Shown: in pieces, positions 32,394-41,108 of the stretch
How positions within the stretch are numbered: position 1 is the stretch's first letter
Layout: each line of letters opens with the position of its first letter
Origin: JBCCMQ01 sp039026235
GTDB lineage: Bacteria; Pseudomonadota; Alphaproteobacteria; Rhodobacterales; Rhodobacteraceae
DNA length: 64,000 nt
Assembly: GCA_039026235.1 (NCBI GenBank)
Contig: JBCCMQ010000011.1
Span: 1 to 64,000 of the forward strand
Reading direction: 5' to 3'
The notes under the pieces: generated by a model
Told to the model about the DNA's origin: nothing
The model's input: the letters and a program-made list of their open reading frames with translations, nothing else
The model's database searches: none
Made by a program: the position numbers and the translations under genes

Positions 32394-33038
32394 ATGATTA
32401 CCCCAGAATACGCGAGCCAGCGGGCCGCAGAAATCTGCAATCTCGCGCCGGTCATCCCAGTACTTGTGGTCGACGATGCGACCAGTGCTGCCGATCTGGC
32501 CCGGGCGCTGGTTACCGGTGGCCTGCCTGTCCTAGAGGTGACGCTGCGCACCCCCGCAGCGCTTGAGGCAATCAGCGAAATGGCGGGGGTTTCTGGCGGC
32601 GTGGTGGGGGCCGGCACTTTGCTGACGCCCGCCGATGTCGCCGCCGCCAAGGACGCGGGCGCCCTTTTTGGGGTGTCGCCTGGCGCGACCGACCGCTTGC
32701 TTGACGCCTGCGAAGAGGCTGATCTTCCGCTTTTGCCCGGCGCCGCGACGGCCTCAGAGGCCATGGCGTTGCTTGAGCGCGGATATACAGTGCAAAAGTT
32801 CTTTCCGGCCGAGGCGTCGGGCGGAGCTCCTGCCCTAAAAGCGATGGCGTCTCCCCTGCCCCAGATCCGGTTCTGCCCGACAGGCGGCGTTTCACCGTCA
32901 AACGCGCCGGATTATCTGGGCCTGCCCAATACGCTTTGCGTTGGCGGGTCCTGGGTGGCCCCGAAAGATGCGGTTTTGGCCGGTGATTGGGGTCGGATCA
33001 CCGATCTGGCACAGGCGGCGCTATCCCTCGGCGCCTGA
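32394..33038 (+). CDS. eda: KDPG/KHG aldolase
   Basis: Eda splits KDPG to pyruvate and glyceraldehyde 3-phosphate, completing the Entner-Doudoroff pathway. The 214-residue TIM-barrel protein has Glu48 (VLEVTLRTP) and the Schiff-base Lys135 (VQKFFPAEAS), with CPTGGVSPSNA for phosphate binding. It is the third gene of edd-PPOX-eda. Its last 18 bases overlap the 3' end of the convergent small gene at 33021. Confidence 0.96.
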   Translation: MITPEYASQRAAEICNLAPVIPVLVVDDATSAADLARALVTGGLPVLEVTLRTPAALEAISEMAGVSGGVVGAGTLLTPADVAAAKDAGALFGVSPGATDRLLDACEEADLPLLPGAATASEAMALLERGYTVQKFFPAEASGGAPALKAMASPLPQIRFCPTGGVSPSNAPDYLGLPNTLCVGGSWVAPKDAVLAGDWGRITDLAQAALSLGA

Positions 33039-33314
33039 ATCCGATCGCAGTCGCGCAGCGCGACCACCGCGCCTTCCGCACGCCGGCGCCGTTTTCAGAC
33101 CGTCAGACAAAACGGCCGTCATCGGATGGTCGGGTGCCTTGGGCCCATGCCGGTCCAGAAGCGCCCGGACCAAAGGCGCCGGGTCGGGACCGGTGTTCGT
33201 GCTAAGCGCCCAGTCCATAAAGATCGACCGACACTCCTGAATGGTGATCCCTTCGATCCGATAGGCCTCAAAAATCAGGCCCTTGGGGTCTTCCGGTGTC
33301 CGATTTCCTGCCAT
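33021..33314 (-). CDS. Small conserved-looking protein after glnE
   Basis: A 97-residue soluble protein (GLIFEAYRIEGITIQECRSIFMDWALS, then ALLDRHGPKAPDHPMTAVLSDGL). It starts six bases after the glnE stop on the same strand, so it is in the glnE operon. The tail (ACGRRGGRAARLRSDSGAEG) is low-complexity and overlaps the end of eda. No motif of known function is seen; similar short proteins follow glnE in related Rhodobacteraceae as far as I recall. Confidence 0.7.
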   Translation of the reverse strand: MAGNRTPEDPKGLIFEAYRIEGITIQECRSIFMDWALSTNTGPDPAPLVRALLDRHGPKAPDHPMTAVLSDGLKTAPACGRRGGRAARLRSDSGAEG

Positions 33315-33320
33315 GGTCCG

Positions 33321-36110
33321 CTAAATGTTCCCTGCCATACGCTCCAGCGCGGTTTCGATGTGGCGCGCCGCTTGATGCTTCGCGTCCATGAGGCGTTCCT
33401 CAAGTTGATCAAGGGACCGAGTGCCGGTCTGGGTCAACAAAAAACGCTGTCCGCCGAGGCCCAGCGCATTAATCCCGACAAGAGCGTTGGTCAAAAGGCG
33501 CGATGCGGCTTGAACGGTGCCGAGCAATTCGTAAGCCGCAACCAGTTCGTCGACAGCAGTGGCACCGAGATACCCCTGCCGGGCGATTGCGGCCAAACCG
33601 GCCCGGGTGCTGCGGTCGGTCAAACCTGCCGTCAGCGCACCCGCCTGGGCCAGCAGTTCGATATCACGCAGCGCGCCTGCCCCATCCTTCACTTCCCAAA
33701 CGCTATCGGGCTTTTTCGCCTCAGCCAGCCGGGTGCGCATCTCGACCGTGTCGCTGGCGATCTTGGCCGCCGGTCTTGTCTGGCCCTGGACCAACTCTTG
33801 GCGAAAATTCTCAAAAGCCTCTGTCAGATCCGGCGGACTTGTCACGGCGCGCGCACGCGTCAGCGCCAGATGTTCCCACGTCCAGGCTTCCGTCCGTTGA
33901 TAGCGTTGGTAGGACGACCAAGCGGTGGCAACCGGACCTTGCCGGCCCGATGGCCGCAATCGCATATCAACCTCATAAAGGCGCCCCTCGGACATGGGCG
34001 CCGAAAGGGCCGTGACCAACGCCTGGGTCAGCCGCGCATAATAGCTGCGCGTCGGGAGCGGGCGTGGTCCGGTTGAAATTTCCGCGTCCTGCCCGTCATA
34101 AATGACGATCAGATCCAAATCCGAAGCGGTGCTGAGGCGGCGCACGCCCATCGACCCCATGCCCACCACCATGGCGCCAAGGCCGGGCGGCGGCCCATGT
34201 TTGGCCGCGAAGCTGTTGGTCACGACGGGCATGAGCGCGGTCAGAACCGCGTCGGCCAGATCCGCGTATTCCCTACCGGCTGTTTCGGCCGAGATCAGAC
34301 CGCGCAGGAAATGCACCCCCACGCGGAAATGCCATTCCTTGGCCCAGCGCCGCGCGGCATCCAGGCACTGCTCATAGTCCTGGGCCTTTTCAAGAACTTC
34401 CCCAAGGGCGCGCGTCAGCGCCGCCTGTCCCGGCCATGGCGCAAAGAAATCGCCATCGATGACCGCGTCAAGCACCTGTGCATTCCGGCCCAGGTACTGG
34501 GCAAGCCCGGGCGCCGTGGCGGCGATGTCAACAATCAACTCTACCAGCTGGGGGTTGGCCTCGAACAGCGCGAAAAGCTGAACACCCGCCGGCAGGCCAG
34601 CCAGAAAGCTTTCAAAGCTGGCGAATGCCTCATCGGGTCTTGCCGCCTGCTCTAACCGTTCGAAGAGCACCGGGCGAAGCCGACGAAAACGCGCCCGCGC
34701 CCGGTCGCTTCGCAGGGCTGGCAGCCGCAACCAGCGGGCAACCACATCATCGCGAGCCGCGGGCTTCTGGTCCCTGGGCGCCGTGATGGTATCGTAGAAA
34801 GGCTCGGTCGCCTCTTGTACACGGCGCAGACGTTCGGCAATTTCGCGCTCCAGCGCCACGGCATCCGTCTGACCGGACAGGCAGGCCAATCGGCGAAATT
34901 CGTCGGCATTAACCGGCAGGGCATGGGTTTGGGCATCCCGGATCATCTGCAGGCGGTGCTCTAGCGTTCTGTGTTCCCAGTAATCCCGTGCTAGATCGGT
35001 CGCCCTCTCGGCCGCAATCCATCCGGCATCGGCAAGAGCGGCCAGCGCCTGGGTCGTTCCGCGCACGCGCAGTGACGGATCACGCCCGCCGGCGATCAGT
35101 TGCTGGGTCTGGGCGAAAAACTCGATATCGCGGATGCCACCGCGGCCAAGCTTGATATCAAACCCCTGGAGCGGAGCGTCATCAAACAACCTTTTATGCG
35201 TCCGGATACGGCGGCGCATCCCATGGGCATCCTCGATCGCCACGAAATCCAAATGTCGCCGCCAGACAAAGGGCGCGAGCCTGTCCAGAAATGCGGCGCC
35301 TGCGGCAGTGTCGCCCGCCGCCGCGCGCGCTTTGATATAGGCGGCGCGTTCCCAGGTGCGCCCGGCACTTTCATAGTACCGTTCGGCGGCTTCCATGGAC
35401 ATGGCGACCGGGGTGACCGATGCATCCGGGCGCAGCCGCAGATCGGTCCGAAAAACATATCCCGCTGCCGTTCTATCGGAGAGCATCGCAGCCACACCGC
35501 GTGTCACCCGCACAAAGGCCATGCGTGCCTCGGCGAAATCGGTCGGATCCCAACGGGCTTCGTCGAAGAGAAAGATCAGATCGATATCGGACGAATAATT
35601 CAGCTCTTTCGCACCCATCTTGCCCATCGCCAGAACCGCAAGACCGGCAGTGTCCGATCCAATTTCGGAAGCCGCCATGCCCGGCAATAATCCCCGGTCA
35701 GCGACACGACGCATTTGGTGGACCAACGCGGCCTGAAGCGCGTTACCGGCAAAGTCCGTCAGGGCGATGGTGACGTCTTCGGTGCTAAGCACCCCCGCCA
35801 GATCGGCCAGCGCCAGATAGAGCGCCAACCGTCCCTTGGCAGCCCGCAGCCTCTGCCCCAGATCGCCCGCTTCTTCGCCGTCAAACGTGCTGAGTTGCGC
35901 CACGAGGTCGGCGGGTACCATGTCGATGATGCTTCGCAACCAATCGGCATGCTGTCGGATCAGACCGTTCAGATAGGGGCTGGATCCCGCCGCACCGCCC
36001 ATGTGCCGGGCCACCTCAGGTGCGAGCCCGTCGAACAGCGCCTCTACCTCCCTGCCCTGGTCCGGGTCGAACGCAATCGCGGTGCGCGACATGAAAGCTG
36101 CAAAGCCCAT
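33321..36110 (-). CDS. glnE: Glutamine synthetase adenylyltransferase/deadenylylase
   Basis: GlnE adds and removes AMP on glutamine synthetase to match nitrogen status. The 929-residue protein has two nucleotidyltransferase domains: the N-terminal deadenylylase around SDIDLIFLFDEARWDPTDF and the C-terminal adenylyltransferase around STASDLDLIVIYDGQDAEIS, each followed by RLRPDAS or MRLRPSGRQG blocks; both carry the DxD metal motif. The start ATG 36110 (MGFAAFMSRTAIAFDPDQG) fits relatives; the frame to 36317 would invade the divergent ybaK gene. A small protein follows in the operon. Confidence 0.93.
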   Translation of the reverse strand: MGFAAFMSRTAIAFDPDQGREVEALFDGLAPEVARHMGGAAGSSPYLNGLIRQHADWLRSIIDMVPADLVAQLSTFDGEEAGDLGQRLRAAKGRLALYLALADLAGVLSTEDVTIALTDFAGNALQAALVHQMRRVADRGLLPGMAASEIGSDTAGLAVLAMGKMGAKELNYSSDIDLIFLFDEARWDPTDFAEARMAFVRVTRGVAAMLSDRTAAGYVFRTDLRLRPDASVTPVAMSMEAAERYYESAGRTWERAAYIKARAAAGDTAAGAAFLDRLAPFVWRRHLDFVAIEDAHGMRRRIRTHKRLFDDAPLQGFDIKLGRGGIRDIEFFAQTQQLIAGGRDPSLRVRGTTQALAALADAGWIAAERATDLARDYWEHRTLEHRLQMIRDAQTHALPVNADEFRRLACLSGQTDAVALEREIAERLRRVQEATEPFYDTITAPRDQKPAARDDVVARWLRLPALRSDRARARFRRLRPVLFERLEQAARPDEAFASFESFLAGLPAGVQLFALFEANPQLVELIVDIAATAPGLAQYLGRNAQVLDAVIDGDFFAPWPGQAALTRALGEVLEKAQDYEQCLDAARRWAKEWHFRVGVHFLRGLISAETAGREYADLADAVLTALMPVVTNSFAAKHGPPPGLGAMVVGMGSMGVRRLSTASDLDLIVIYDGQDAEISTGPRPLPTRSYYARLTQALVTALSAPMSEGRLYEVDMRLRPSGRQGPVATAWSSYQRYQRTEAWTWEHLALTRARAVTSPPDLTEAFENFRQELVQGQTRPAAKIASDTVEMRTRLAEAKKPDSVWEVKDGAGALRDIELLAQAGALTAGLTDRSTRAGLAAIARQGYLGATAVDELVAAYELLGTVQAASRLLTNALVGINALGLGGQRFLLTQTGTRSLDQLEERLMDAKHQAARHIETALERMAGNI

Positions 36111-36228
36111 GGTGCCGGGATGGCCGGAGGCGCGGACCCTGTCAAGCGACCGGCTTGACCATGAAACCCGCTTGCATCTTCCGTTGCGCTGCGAAAACGT
36201 CGGCACGCGATTGAGCGGGAGACACTTC

Positions 36229-36699
36229 ATGAGCGACAGCGTTGCGCGGGTAGAGAAGGCGCTTAAGGCGGCTGGACTGAAAGTGGATACGCGCGAGATG
36301 CCAGCGTCGACCCGCACCGCCGCCGAAGCGGCCGCAGCGATTGGCTGCGAGGTCGATCAAATCGCCAAGTCGATCATCTTCGCCTGCGCGCAGTCGGGAG
36401 ATTTTGTTCTGTTCATCACCGCTGGCGGCAACCAGGTGGATCCCGCCAAGGGCGCCACGATGGTCGGTGAAGAGCTGGAGCGCGCCGACGCAGACGAAGT
36501 TCGCGAGGTCACCGGCTTTGCCATTGGCGGCGTCGCACCTGTGGGTCACGTTGACCCGATACGCGCCTGGTTTGACCCGCATCTGCTGCTTTATCCCACG
36601 GTCTGGGCCGCGGCCGGGACACCGCGGCATGTCTTTCCCATCGAGCCCATGGCCCTTTGCCAGATTGCCAATGCTCAGGTGTTTGATTTCACAAAATAA
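36229..36699 (+). CDS. YbaK/EbsC-type aminoacyl-tRNA deacylase
   Basis: A 156-residue YbaK/ProX-fold protein that removes wrongly attached amino acids from tRNA in trans. The conserved lysine is in DQIAKSIIFA; FITAGGNQVDP, GFAIGGVAPVGH and FDPHLLLYPTVWAAAG follow the family pattern. ATG 36229 has GGGAG upstream; the frame from 36001 is antisense to glnE. Whether it edits Cys-tRNA-Pro or Ala-tRNA-Pro cannot be told. Confidence 0.9.
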   Translation: MSDSVARVEKALKAAGLKVDTREMPASTRTAAEAAAAIGCEVDQIAKSIIFACAQSGDFVLFITAGGNQVDPAKGATMVGEELERADADEVREVTGFAIGGVAPVGHVDPIRAWFDPHLLLYPTVWAAAGTPRHVFPIEPMALCQIANAQVFDFTK

Positions 36700-36720
36700 A
36701 ACCCATTAATGTAAAAAAGT

Positions 36721-36786
36721 TCACATCGCCTCTTGAAGCTGGCGGTTTGTAATCCGATCTAATTCAATGTGAAAGACATTCACATA
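36721..36786. promoter_or_regulatory. Repeated TTCACAT half-sites before the DUF2852 gene
   Basis: ATGTGAA (36768-36774) and TTCACAT (36780-36786) form a perfect 7-bp inverted repeat with a 5-base spacer, and a further TTCACAT lies at 36721-36727. Three copies of one half-site in an AT-rich 128-base promoter region suggest a transcription-factor site. The factor is unknown. Confidence 0.5.
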
Positions 36787-36827
36787 CCTGAGAAACAGTT
36801 AGAACCCTGTCACGGAGAATGAAAGAA

Positions 36828-37220
36828 ATGAGCAACGTCGCAACCTGGCCCTCGCAAGCAGAAAACTGGCTGGATGAGCGCGGCAAGGCTGCGTGGATTG
36901 CCGCCATGGTGCTGGGCTTCATTGTCTTCTGGCCGGTCGGTCTGGCCATCCTTGCCTATATGATTTGGAGCAAACGCATGATGACATCCTGTGGATCGAG
37001 AAAAAACCGCATGCGCCATGGGCGCCATGCCTTCAAGTCATCGGGCAACACAGCATTCGACGCCTATAAGGCTGAAACGCTGCGGCGCCTGGAAGACGAA
37101 CAAGAGAGCTTTCAGCAATTCCTGGGCCGCCTGCGCGACGCCAAGGACAAGGCCGAGTTCGACCAGTTCATGGATGAACGGGCGCGGAAATCCAACGATG
37201 ACGCGGAAGACGCAAGCTGA
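36828..37220 (+). CDS. DUF2852 membrane protein
   Basis: A 130-residue protein with one membrane segment (AAWIAAMVLGFIVFWPVGLAILAYMIW, about 20-46), a basic stretch (KRMMTSCGSRKNRMRHGRH) and a charged C-terminal helix (EDEQESFQQFLGRLRDAKDKAEFDQFMDERAR). This is the DUF2852 pattern. Of the two close ATGs, 36828 has better spacing to GGAG than 36819. The function is unknown; the gene sits behind the TTCACAT repeat and before an RDD protein. Confidence 0.85.
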   Translation: MSNVATWPSQAENWLDERGKAAWIAAMVLGFIVFWPVGLAILAYMIWSKRMMTSCGSRKNRMRHGRHAFKSSGNTAFDAYKAETLRRLEDEQESFQQFLGRLRDAKDKAEFDQFMDERARKSNDDAEDAS

Positions 37221-37280
37221 CCGCTTACGAAACGGAACGGTGGCCCCGACGGGGCCGCCACTGCATTTTGGACCGAAGAC

Positions 37281-37736
37281 ATGTACGACACGCAGGATGA
37301 CTGGAATTTACCAGACCCTGACACGCAGCCCGAATTCTATCAGGACGTGCCAACGAAACGGCTTCTAGCCTGGTTGATCGATAGTGCGGCAATCGGGGTT
37401 CTGACGTTGATCCTCATTCCTTTTACGGCGTTTGCGGCCCTGTTCTTTCTTCCGCTGTTTTGGCTCGCAATCGGGCTGATCTATCGGATTGTGACACTGG
37501 CCGGTGGTTCGGCGACGCCCGGAATGCGCATCATGTTGCTTTCGATCCGATCCCAGGACGGGCAGCCGCTGAACGGATTTACGGCGGCGGCACACACGAT
37601 CATCTATTCAGTGTGCATGGCATTCGTACTTCTTCAGGTCGTTTCAATCGTGCTGATGCTGACCACTGAACGACGCCAGGGCCTGCCCGATCTGGTGCTG
37701 GGAACGGCCGCTTTGAACCGCGCAGGACGTCACTAA
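37281..37736 (+). CDS. RDD family membrane protein
   Basis: A 151-residue protein with the RDD start KRLLAWLIDSAAIGVLTLILIP (the R-x-x-A-x-L-I-D pattern) and later TLAGGSATPGMRIMLLSIRSQDGQPL and TTERRQGLPDLVLGT. It has three membrane segments. RDD proteins are integral membrane proteins proposed to work in transport or as partners of secreted factors; the role here is unknown. It follows the DUF2852 gene by 60 bases and may share its transcript. Confidence 0.88.
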   Translation: MYDTQDDWNLPDPDTQPEFYQDVPTKRLLAWLIDSAAIGVLTLILIPFTAFAALFFLPLFWLAIGLIYRIVTLAGGSATPGMRIMLLSIRSQDGQPLNGFTAAAHTIIYSVCMAFVLLQVVSIVLMLTTERRQGLPDLVLGTAALNRAGRH

Positions 37737-37809
37737 CCTTGGCATCCTTTCAAGGCTTGGCGCATGGCAGCTGTCTTGTTAGTGTTCCCGCTAGTAACTC
37801 AGAGGTTGA

Positions 37810-38646
37810 ATGCGCCATTCACTCCCCATTGCGCCGCAGTTCTATGTGACGGCACCGCAGCCCTGCCCGTATCTTGCGGACCGGATGGAGCGGAAGCTGT
37901 TTACCGCTTTGCAGGGTGAATATGCCGAAACCCTGAACGATTGCCTTTCGAAACAGGGCTTTCGCCGGTCACAAAATGTGCTTTACCGCCCAAGCTGCGC
38001 GGAGTGCACGGCCTGCCTTTCGGCACGGATCAGGGTGGCTGACTTTGAGTTCTCAAAAAGCCAGAAACGGGTGATGCGGCGGAACGCCGATCTGCGGCGC
38101 GATGCCACGTCGCCCTGGGCCACCGAGGCACAGTTCAGTCTGTTCCGGTCGTATCTGGACAGCCGCCACGCCGGCGGCGGCATGGTCGACATGGATATCT
38201 TCGAGTTCGCCGCCATGATCGAAGAAACGCCGATCCGCAGCCGGGTGATCGAGTATTCATCTGACAGGCTTGATGAAGAGGGCAAGCGACCGTTGACGGC
38301 GGTCTGCCTGACGGACGTTCTCGATGACGGGCTCAGCATGGTCTACAGCTTCTACGATCCTGACCGGGCAAAGGACAGCCTGGGCACGTATGTGATCCTC
38401 GATCATGTGCGCATCGCGCAAGAGGCGGGTCTACCCTATGTCTATCTGGGCTACTGGGTCCCCGGCAGTCCAAAGATGGGCTATAAGGCCCGATTTAACT
38501 CGGTCGAAATCTATAAGGGCGGTGACTGGATAGATCTTGGCGATCCGGACAGTCATTCGGCGGACACCCACCCGCTGTCCGTCGATCCGATCGCGGAACA
38601 AGTCGCGCGGATCAGTCTGCCGGATAGGGTTCCGACGAAAGCCTAA
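37810..38646 (+). CDS. bpt: Aspartate/glutamate leucyltransferase
   Basis: Bpt transfers Leu from Leu-tRNA to proteins with N-terminal Asp or Glu, marking them for ClpAP degradation (N-degron pathway). The 278-residue ATE-family protein has an N-terminal Cys set (PCPYLADRMERK and YRPSCAECTACLSARI), and the C-terminal catalytic GNAT-like part with YVILDHVRIAQEAGLPYVYLGYWVPGSPKMGYKARFN. Its length fits Bpt. It ends head-on against the TRAP large permease gene, with 65 bases between and no clear terminator. Confidence 0.92.
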   Translation: MRHSLPIAPQFYVTAPQPCPYLADRMERKLFTALQGEYAETLNDCLSKQGFRRSQNVLYRPSCAECTACLSARIRVADFEFSKSQKRVMRRNADLRRDATSPWATEAQFSLFRSYLDSRHAGGGMVDMDIFEFAAMIEETPIRSRVIEYSSDRLDEEGKRPLTAVCLTDVLDDGLSMVYSFYDPDRAKDSLGTYVILDHVRIAQEAGLPYVYLGYWVPGSPKMGYKARFNSVEIYKGGDWIDLGDPDSHSADTHPLSVDPIAEQVARISLPDRVPTKA

Positions 38647-38711
38647 GCTTCGTGGTCGCAACAGGCGCCTAGGAAACCGACCGATTATTCAGACCGACGG
38701 TACGGCCGCGA

Positions 38712-41096
38712 TCATCGCCCCAGCAGATCCGGGATGATCGTGACCACACCCGGGAACGCGGCCAGCAGCAAAAGTCCGGCCACCTGGATCAGAACGAACG
38801 GAATGATCCCACGATAGATGTGCCCGGTCGTCACCTCTTTCGGTGCGACACCGCGCAGATAGAACAGGGCAAAACCGAAGGGCGGTGTCAGAAAGCTGGT
38901 CTGCAGATTGACCGCGATCATGATGGTAACCCACTTCGGATCCAACGTGCCCCCATAGATCACCGGCCCAACAATCGGGATCACGATGTAAATGATCTCA
39001 AGGAAGTCGAGCACAAAGCCCAGAACGAACAGGACCAGCATGACCAAAAGGAAAACGGTCCATTCGTTGTCGAAGCTGCGCAAGAACTGCTGGATGTAAT
39101 GCTCGCCACCAAAGGAGATGACCACAAGGTTCAGGATCTGCGAGCCGATCAGGATCGTGAACACCATAGATGTCACCTTGGCCGTCTCACGCACAACCGG
39201 ATTCAGGATCCTTGATCGTAAGAGCACCCAACAGGCGTAGAACAAGCCAAACAGCGCCACCAGATAGGCCACTTGCGCGATCACAAAACCGACCCAGGTT
39301 TCAAACCCGGCACCGTCGGCGGTGATGCGAATGTCAAAGTTGACGCCGATCAGGATCATGATCACCAGGGCGAAGGACGCCATTATGATGATCCGCCCCG
39401 ATGTCTCTTCATCCGAAAGGCGGCGATAAGCCGCAAGCATGATGGCGCCCCCAGCACCCAGCGCGGCTGCGGGTGTCGGATTGGTAATCCCGCCGAGGAT
39501 CGAACCAAGCACCGCAACGATCAGGACAAGAGGCGGGAACACAACCCGAAGAAGTTCGTTCTTGGCCAGACGCGGCAGCGCATGCCAGCAGCCGTAAAGA
39601 CAGATCGCAAGCGGGATCAGCAGGATGACCAGGCGCGTCAGCGGAGAAGTCACCGGCGAAAACACAAGGACATCGATGAGCAAAGCCAAAATCACGCCAC
39701 CCGCGCCAATCATCAAGGGCGTCGGATCTTGGGTGGGTGCCACACCCCGTGCGGTGGTCAGAAGCAGACCGAGGAACACAAATCCGATGGCCAGACCGGT
39801 GCCGATGGGCGCAGCGTTCGCGATTGCTTCGGCCGTCAGTTCGGCAATTTCTTCTTCTGAACGCTGTTGCCCGGCCTCGACACCGCCTTCGGCATTGATC
39901 GCTGCCTGTTGAGCGACCGCCGCATCCCAGGCTTCTTGCCCGTGGATTTCTATCATCGATGCCTGGCACTGCTCTGAGACATTGGTCCTGAGCGTGGCGG
40001 CTTCTCCCCCTTCCGAGAAACTGCCGACGCTGACGTTCTGGCTGCCCACCAGGCCGATCTGGCCAGCGATCAGAAGCGCGCCGATCAGGCCAATCGGTGC
40101 ATAGAGGAACCAAGTCAGCGCCTCCTGCCGGGTCACAACCTCGCCGCTGGCGCTGTCCATCTCGACCGGCGGCGCCTTCGACGGATTAAAGATCGCATAA
40201 GTCAGCGCATAGGACGCGTAGAGCCCGGCCAAAAGGATGCCAGGCAACAGTGCCGCCTGAAAGAGCGTTCCCACCGACAGAACGGCGGGCTCTCCCAGCA
40301 GGGTCAAGGCGTCGGTGCAGCCCAGCTCTTGCGCGCGTTTGTTCTGTGCGCCGCTATAAAGATCGCCGGCCAGCGTGCCCAAGAGCACGATAACGATGGA
40401 CGGCGGAATGATCTGACCCAGCGTGCCGGACGCAGCGATAACGCCGGTCGACAGCTCGGGCGAATACCGATTGCGCAGCATTGTCGGCAGGGCCAAGAGG
40501 CCCATGGTGACGACCGTTGCGCCGACGATCCCTGTCGAAGCCGCAAGGAATGCGCCAACGACGACGATCGACACAGCAAGACCGCCCGGCAACGGCCCGA
40601 AAACCCGCGCCATTGTGGTCAGAAGATCCTCGGCGATTTTTGAGCGTTCGAGCGTGATCCCCATCAAGACGAACATCAAAACGGCAAGAAGCGTCTCGAT
40701 GGACTGGCCCGCGAGGACCCTTTCATTGATCCGGTTGACGATGAAGCTGACGTTGCGCTCAAGCGCCTGCACCCAGCCACCGTCGAAAACCGGCTCTTCA
40801 ATCCGTGGCAATTCCGGGTATCGGAAGATCGAAATCGCTTCCCGCGCAACACCTTCGGCGAGAAGCGCGGCGTACTCGGCCGAGCCGGTGTCGATGGCTT
40901 CGTGGATAAGATGTCCGTTGGTGTCCAGCACGGCAATGACACCGAAAGAAATAACGGCCGATCCGGCAATTGCGAAAGCCACCGGGAAACCGGACAGGAT
41001 GCCTGCGAAAAGCAACAGAAAGACGATGAGAAGGCCAACCTCCACGCCGTCCATGCCAAGAAAGCTGCTGAGGATGAAGCCCTCGTCTCCAGTCAT
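38712..41096 (-). CDS. TRAP transporter large permease, enlarged form
   Basis: A DctM-type large subunit of a tripartite periplasmic transporter, which moves organic acids with Na+. It is 794 residues, against about 430 for usual DctM. Typical core motifs are ASTGIVGATVVTMGLLALPTML (about 186-207), SGTLGQIIPPSIVIVLLG (223-240) and, near the C-terminus, PKWVTIMIAVNLQTSFLTPPFGFALFYLRGV. Extra hydrophilic parts lie at about 58-125 and 350-430, and additional membrane helices at 430-540. This resembles the FcbT3/TakM-type enlarged subunits. It follows the small permease by 12 bases. Confidence 0.92.
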   Translation of the reverse strand: MTGDEGFILSSFLGMDGVEVGLLIVFLLLFAGILSGFPVAFAIAGSAVISFGVIAVLDTNGHLIHEAIDTGSAEYAALLAEGVAREAISIFRYPELPRIEEPVFDGGWVQALERNVSFIVNRINERVLAGQSIETLLAVLMFVLMGITLERSKIAEDLLTTMARVFGPLPGGLAVSIVVVGAFLAASTGIVGATVVTMGLLALPTMLRNRYSPELSTGVIAASGTLGQIIPPSIVIVLLGTLAGDLYSGAQNKRAQELGCTDALTLLGEPAVLSVGTLFQAALLPGILLAGLYASYALTYAIFNPSKAPPVEMDSASGEVVTRQEALTWFLYAPIGLIGALLIAGQIGLVGSQNVSVGSFSEGGEAATLRTNVSEQCQASMIEIHGQEAWDAAVAQQAAINAEGGVEAGQQRSEEEIAELTAEAIANAAPIGTGLAIGFVFLGLLLTTARGVAPTQDPTPLMIGAGGVILALLIDVLVFSPVTSPLTRLVILLIPLAICLYGCWHALPRLAKNELLRVVFPPLVLIVAVLGSILGGITNPTPAAALGAGGAIMLAAYRRLSDEETSGRIIIMASFALVIMILIGVNFDIRITADGAGFETWVGFVIAQVAYLVALFGLFYACWVLLRSRILNPVVRETAKVTSMVFTILIGSQILNLVVISFGGEHYIQQFLRSFDNEWTVFLLVMLVLFVLGFVLDFLEIIYIVIPIVGPVIYGGTLDPKWVTIMIAVNLQTSFLTPPFGFALFYLRGVAPKEVTTGHIYRGIIPFVLIQVAGLLLLAAFPGVVTIIPDLLGR

Positions 41097-41108
41097 GAAC
41101 CAGGCCCC

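Noticed and set aside
36111..36317. N-terminal extension of glnE
   Set aside because: It would overlap the divergent ybaK gene, and relatives start near MGFAAF.
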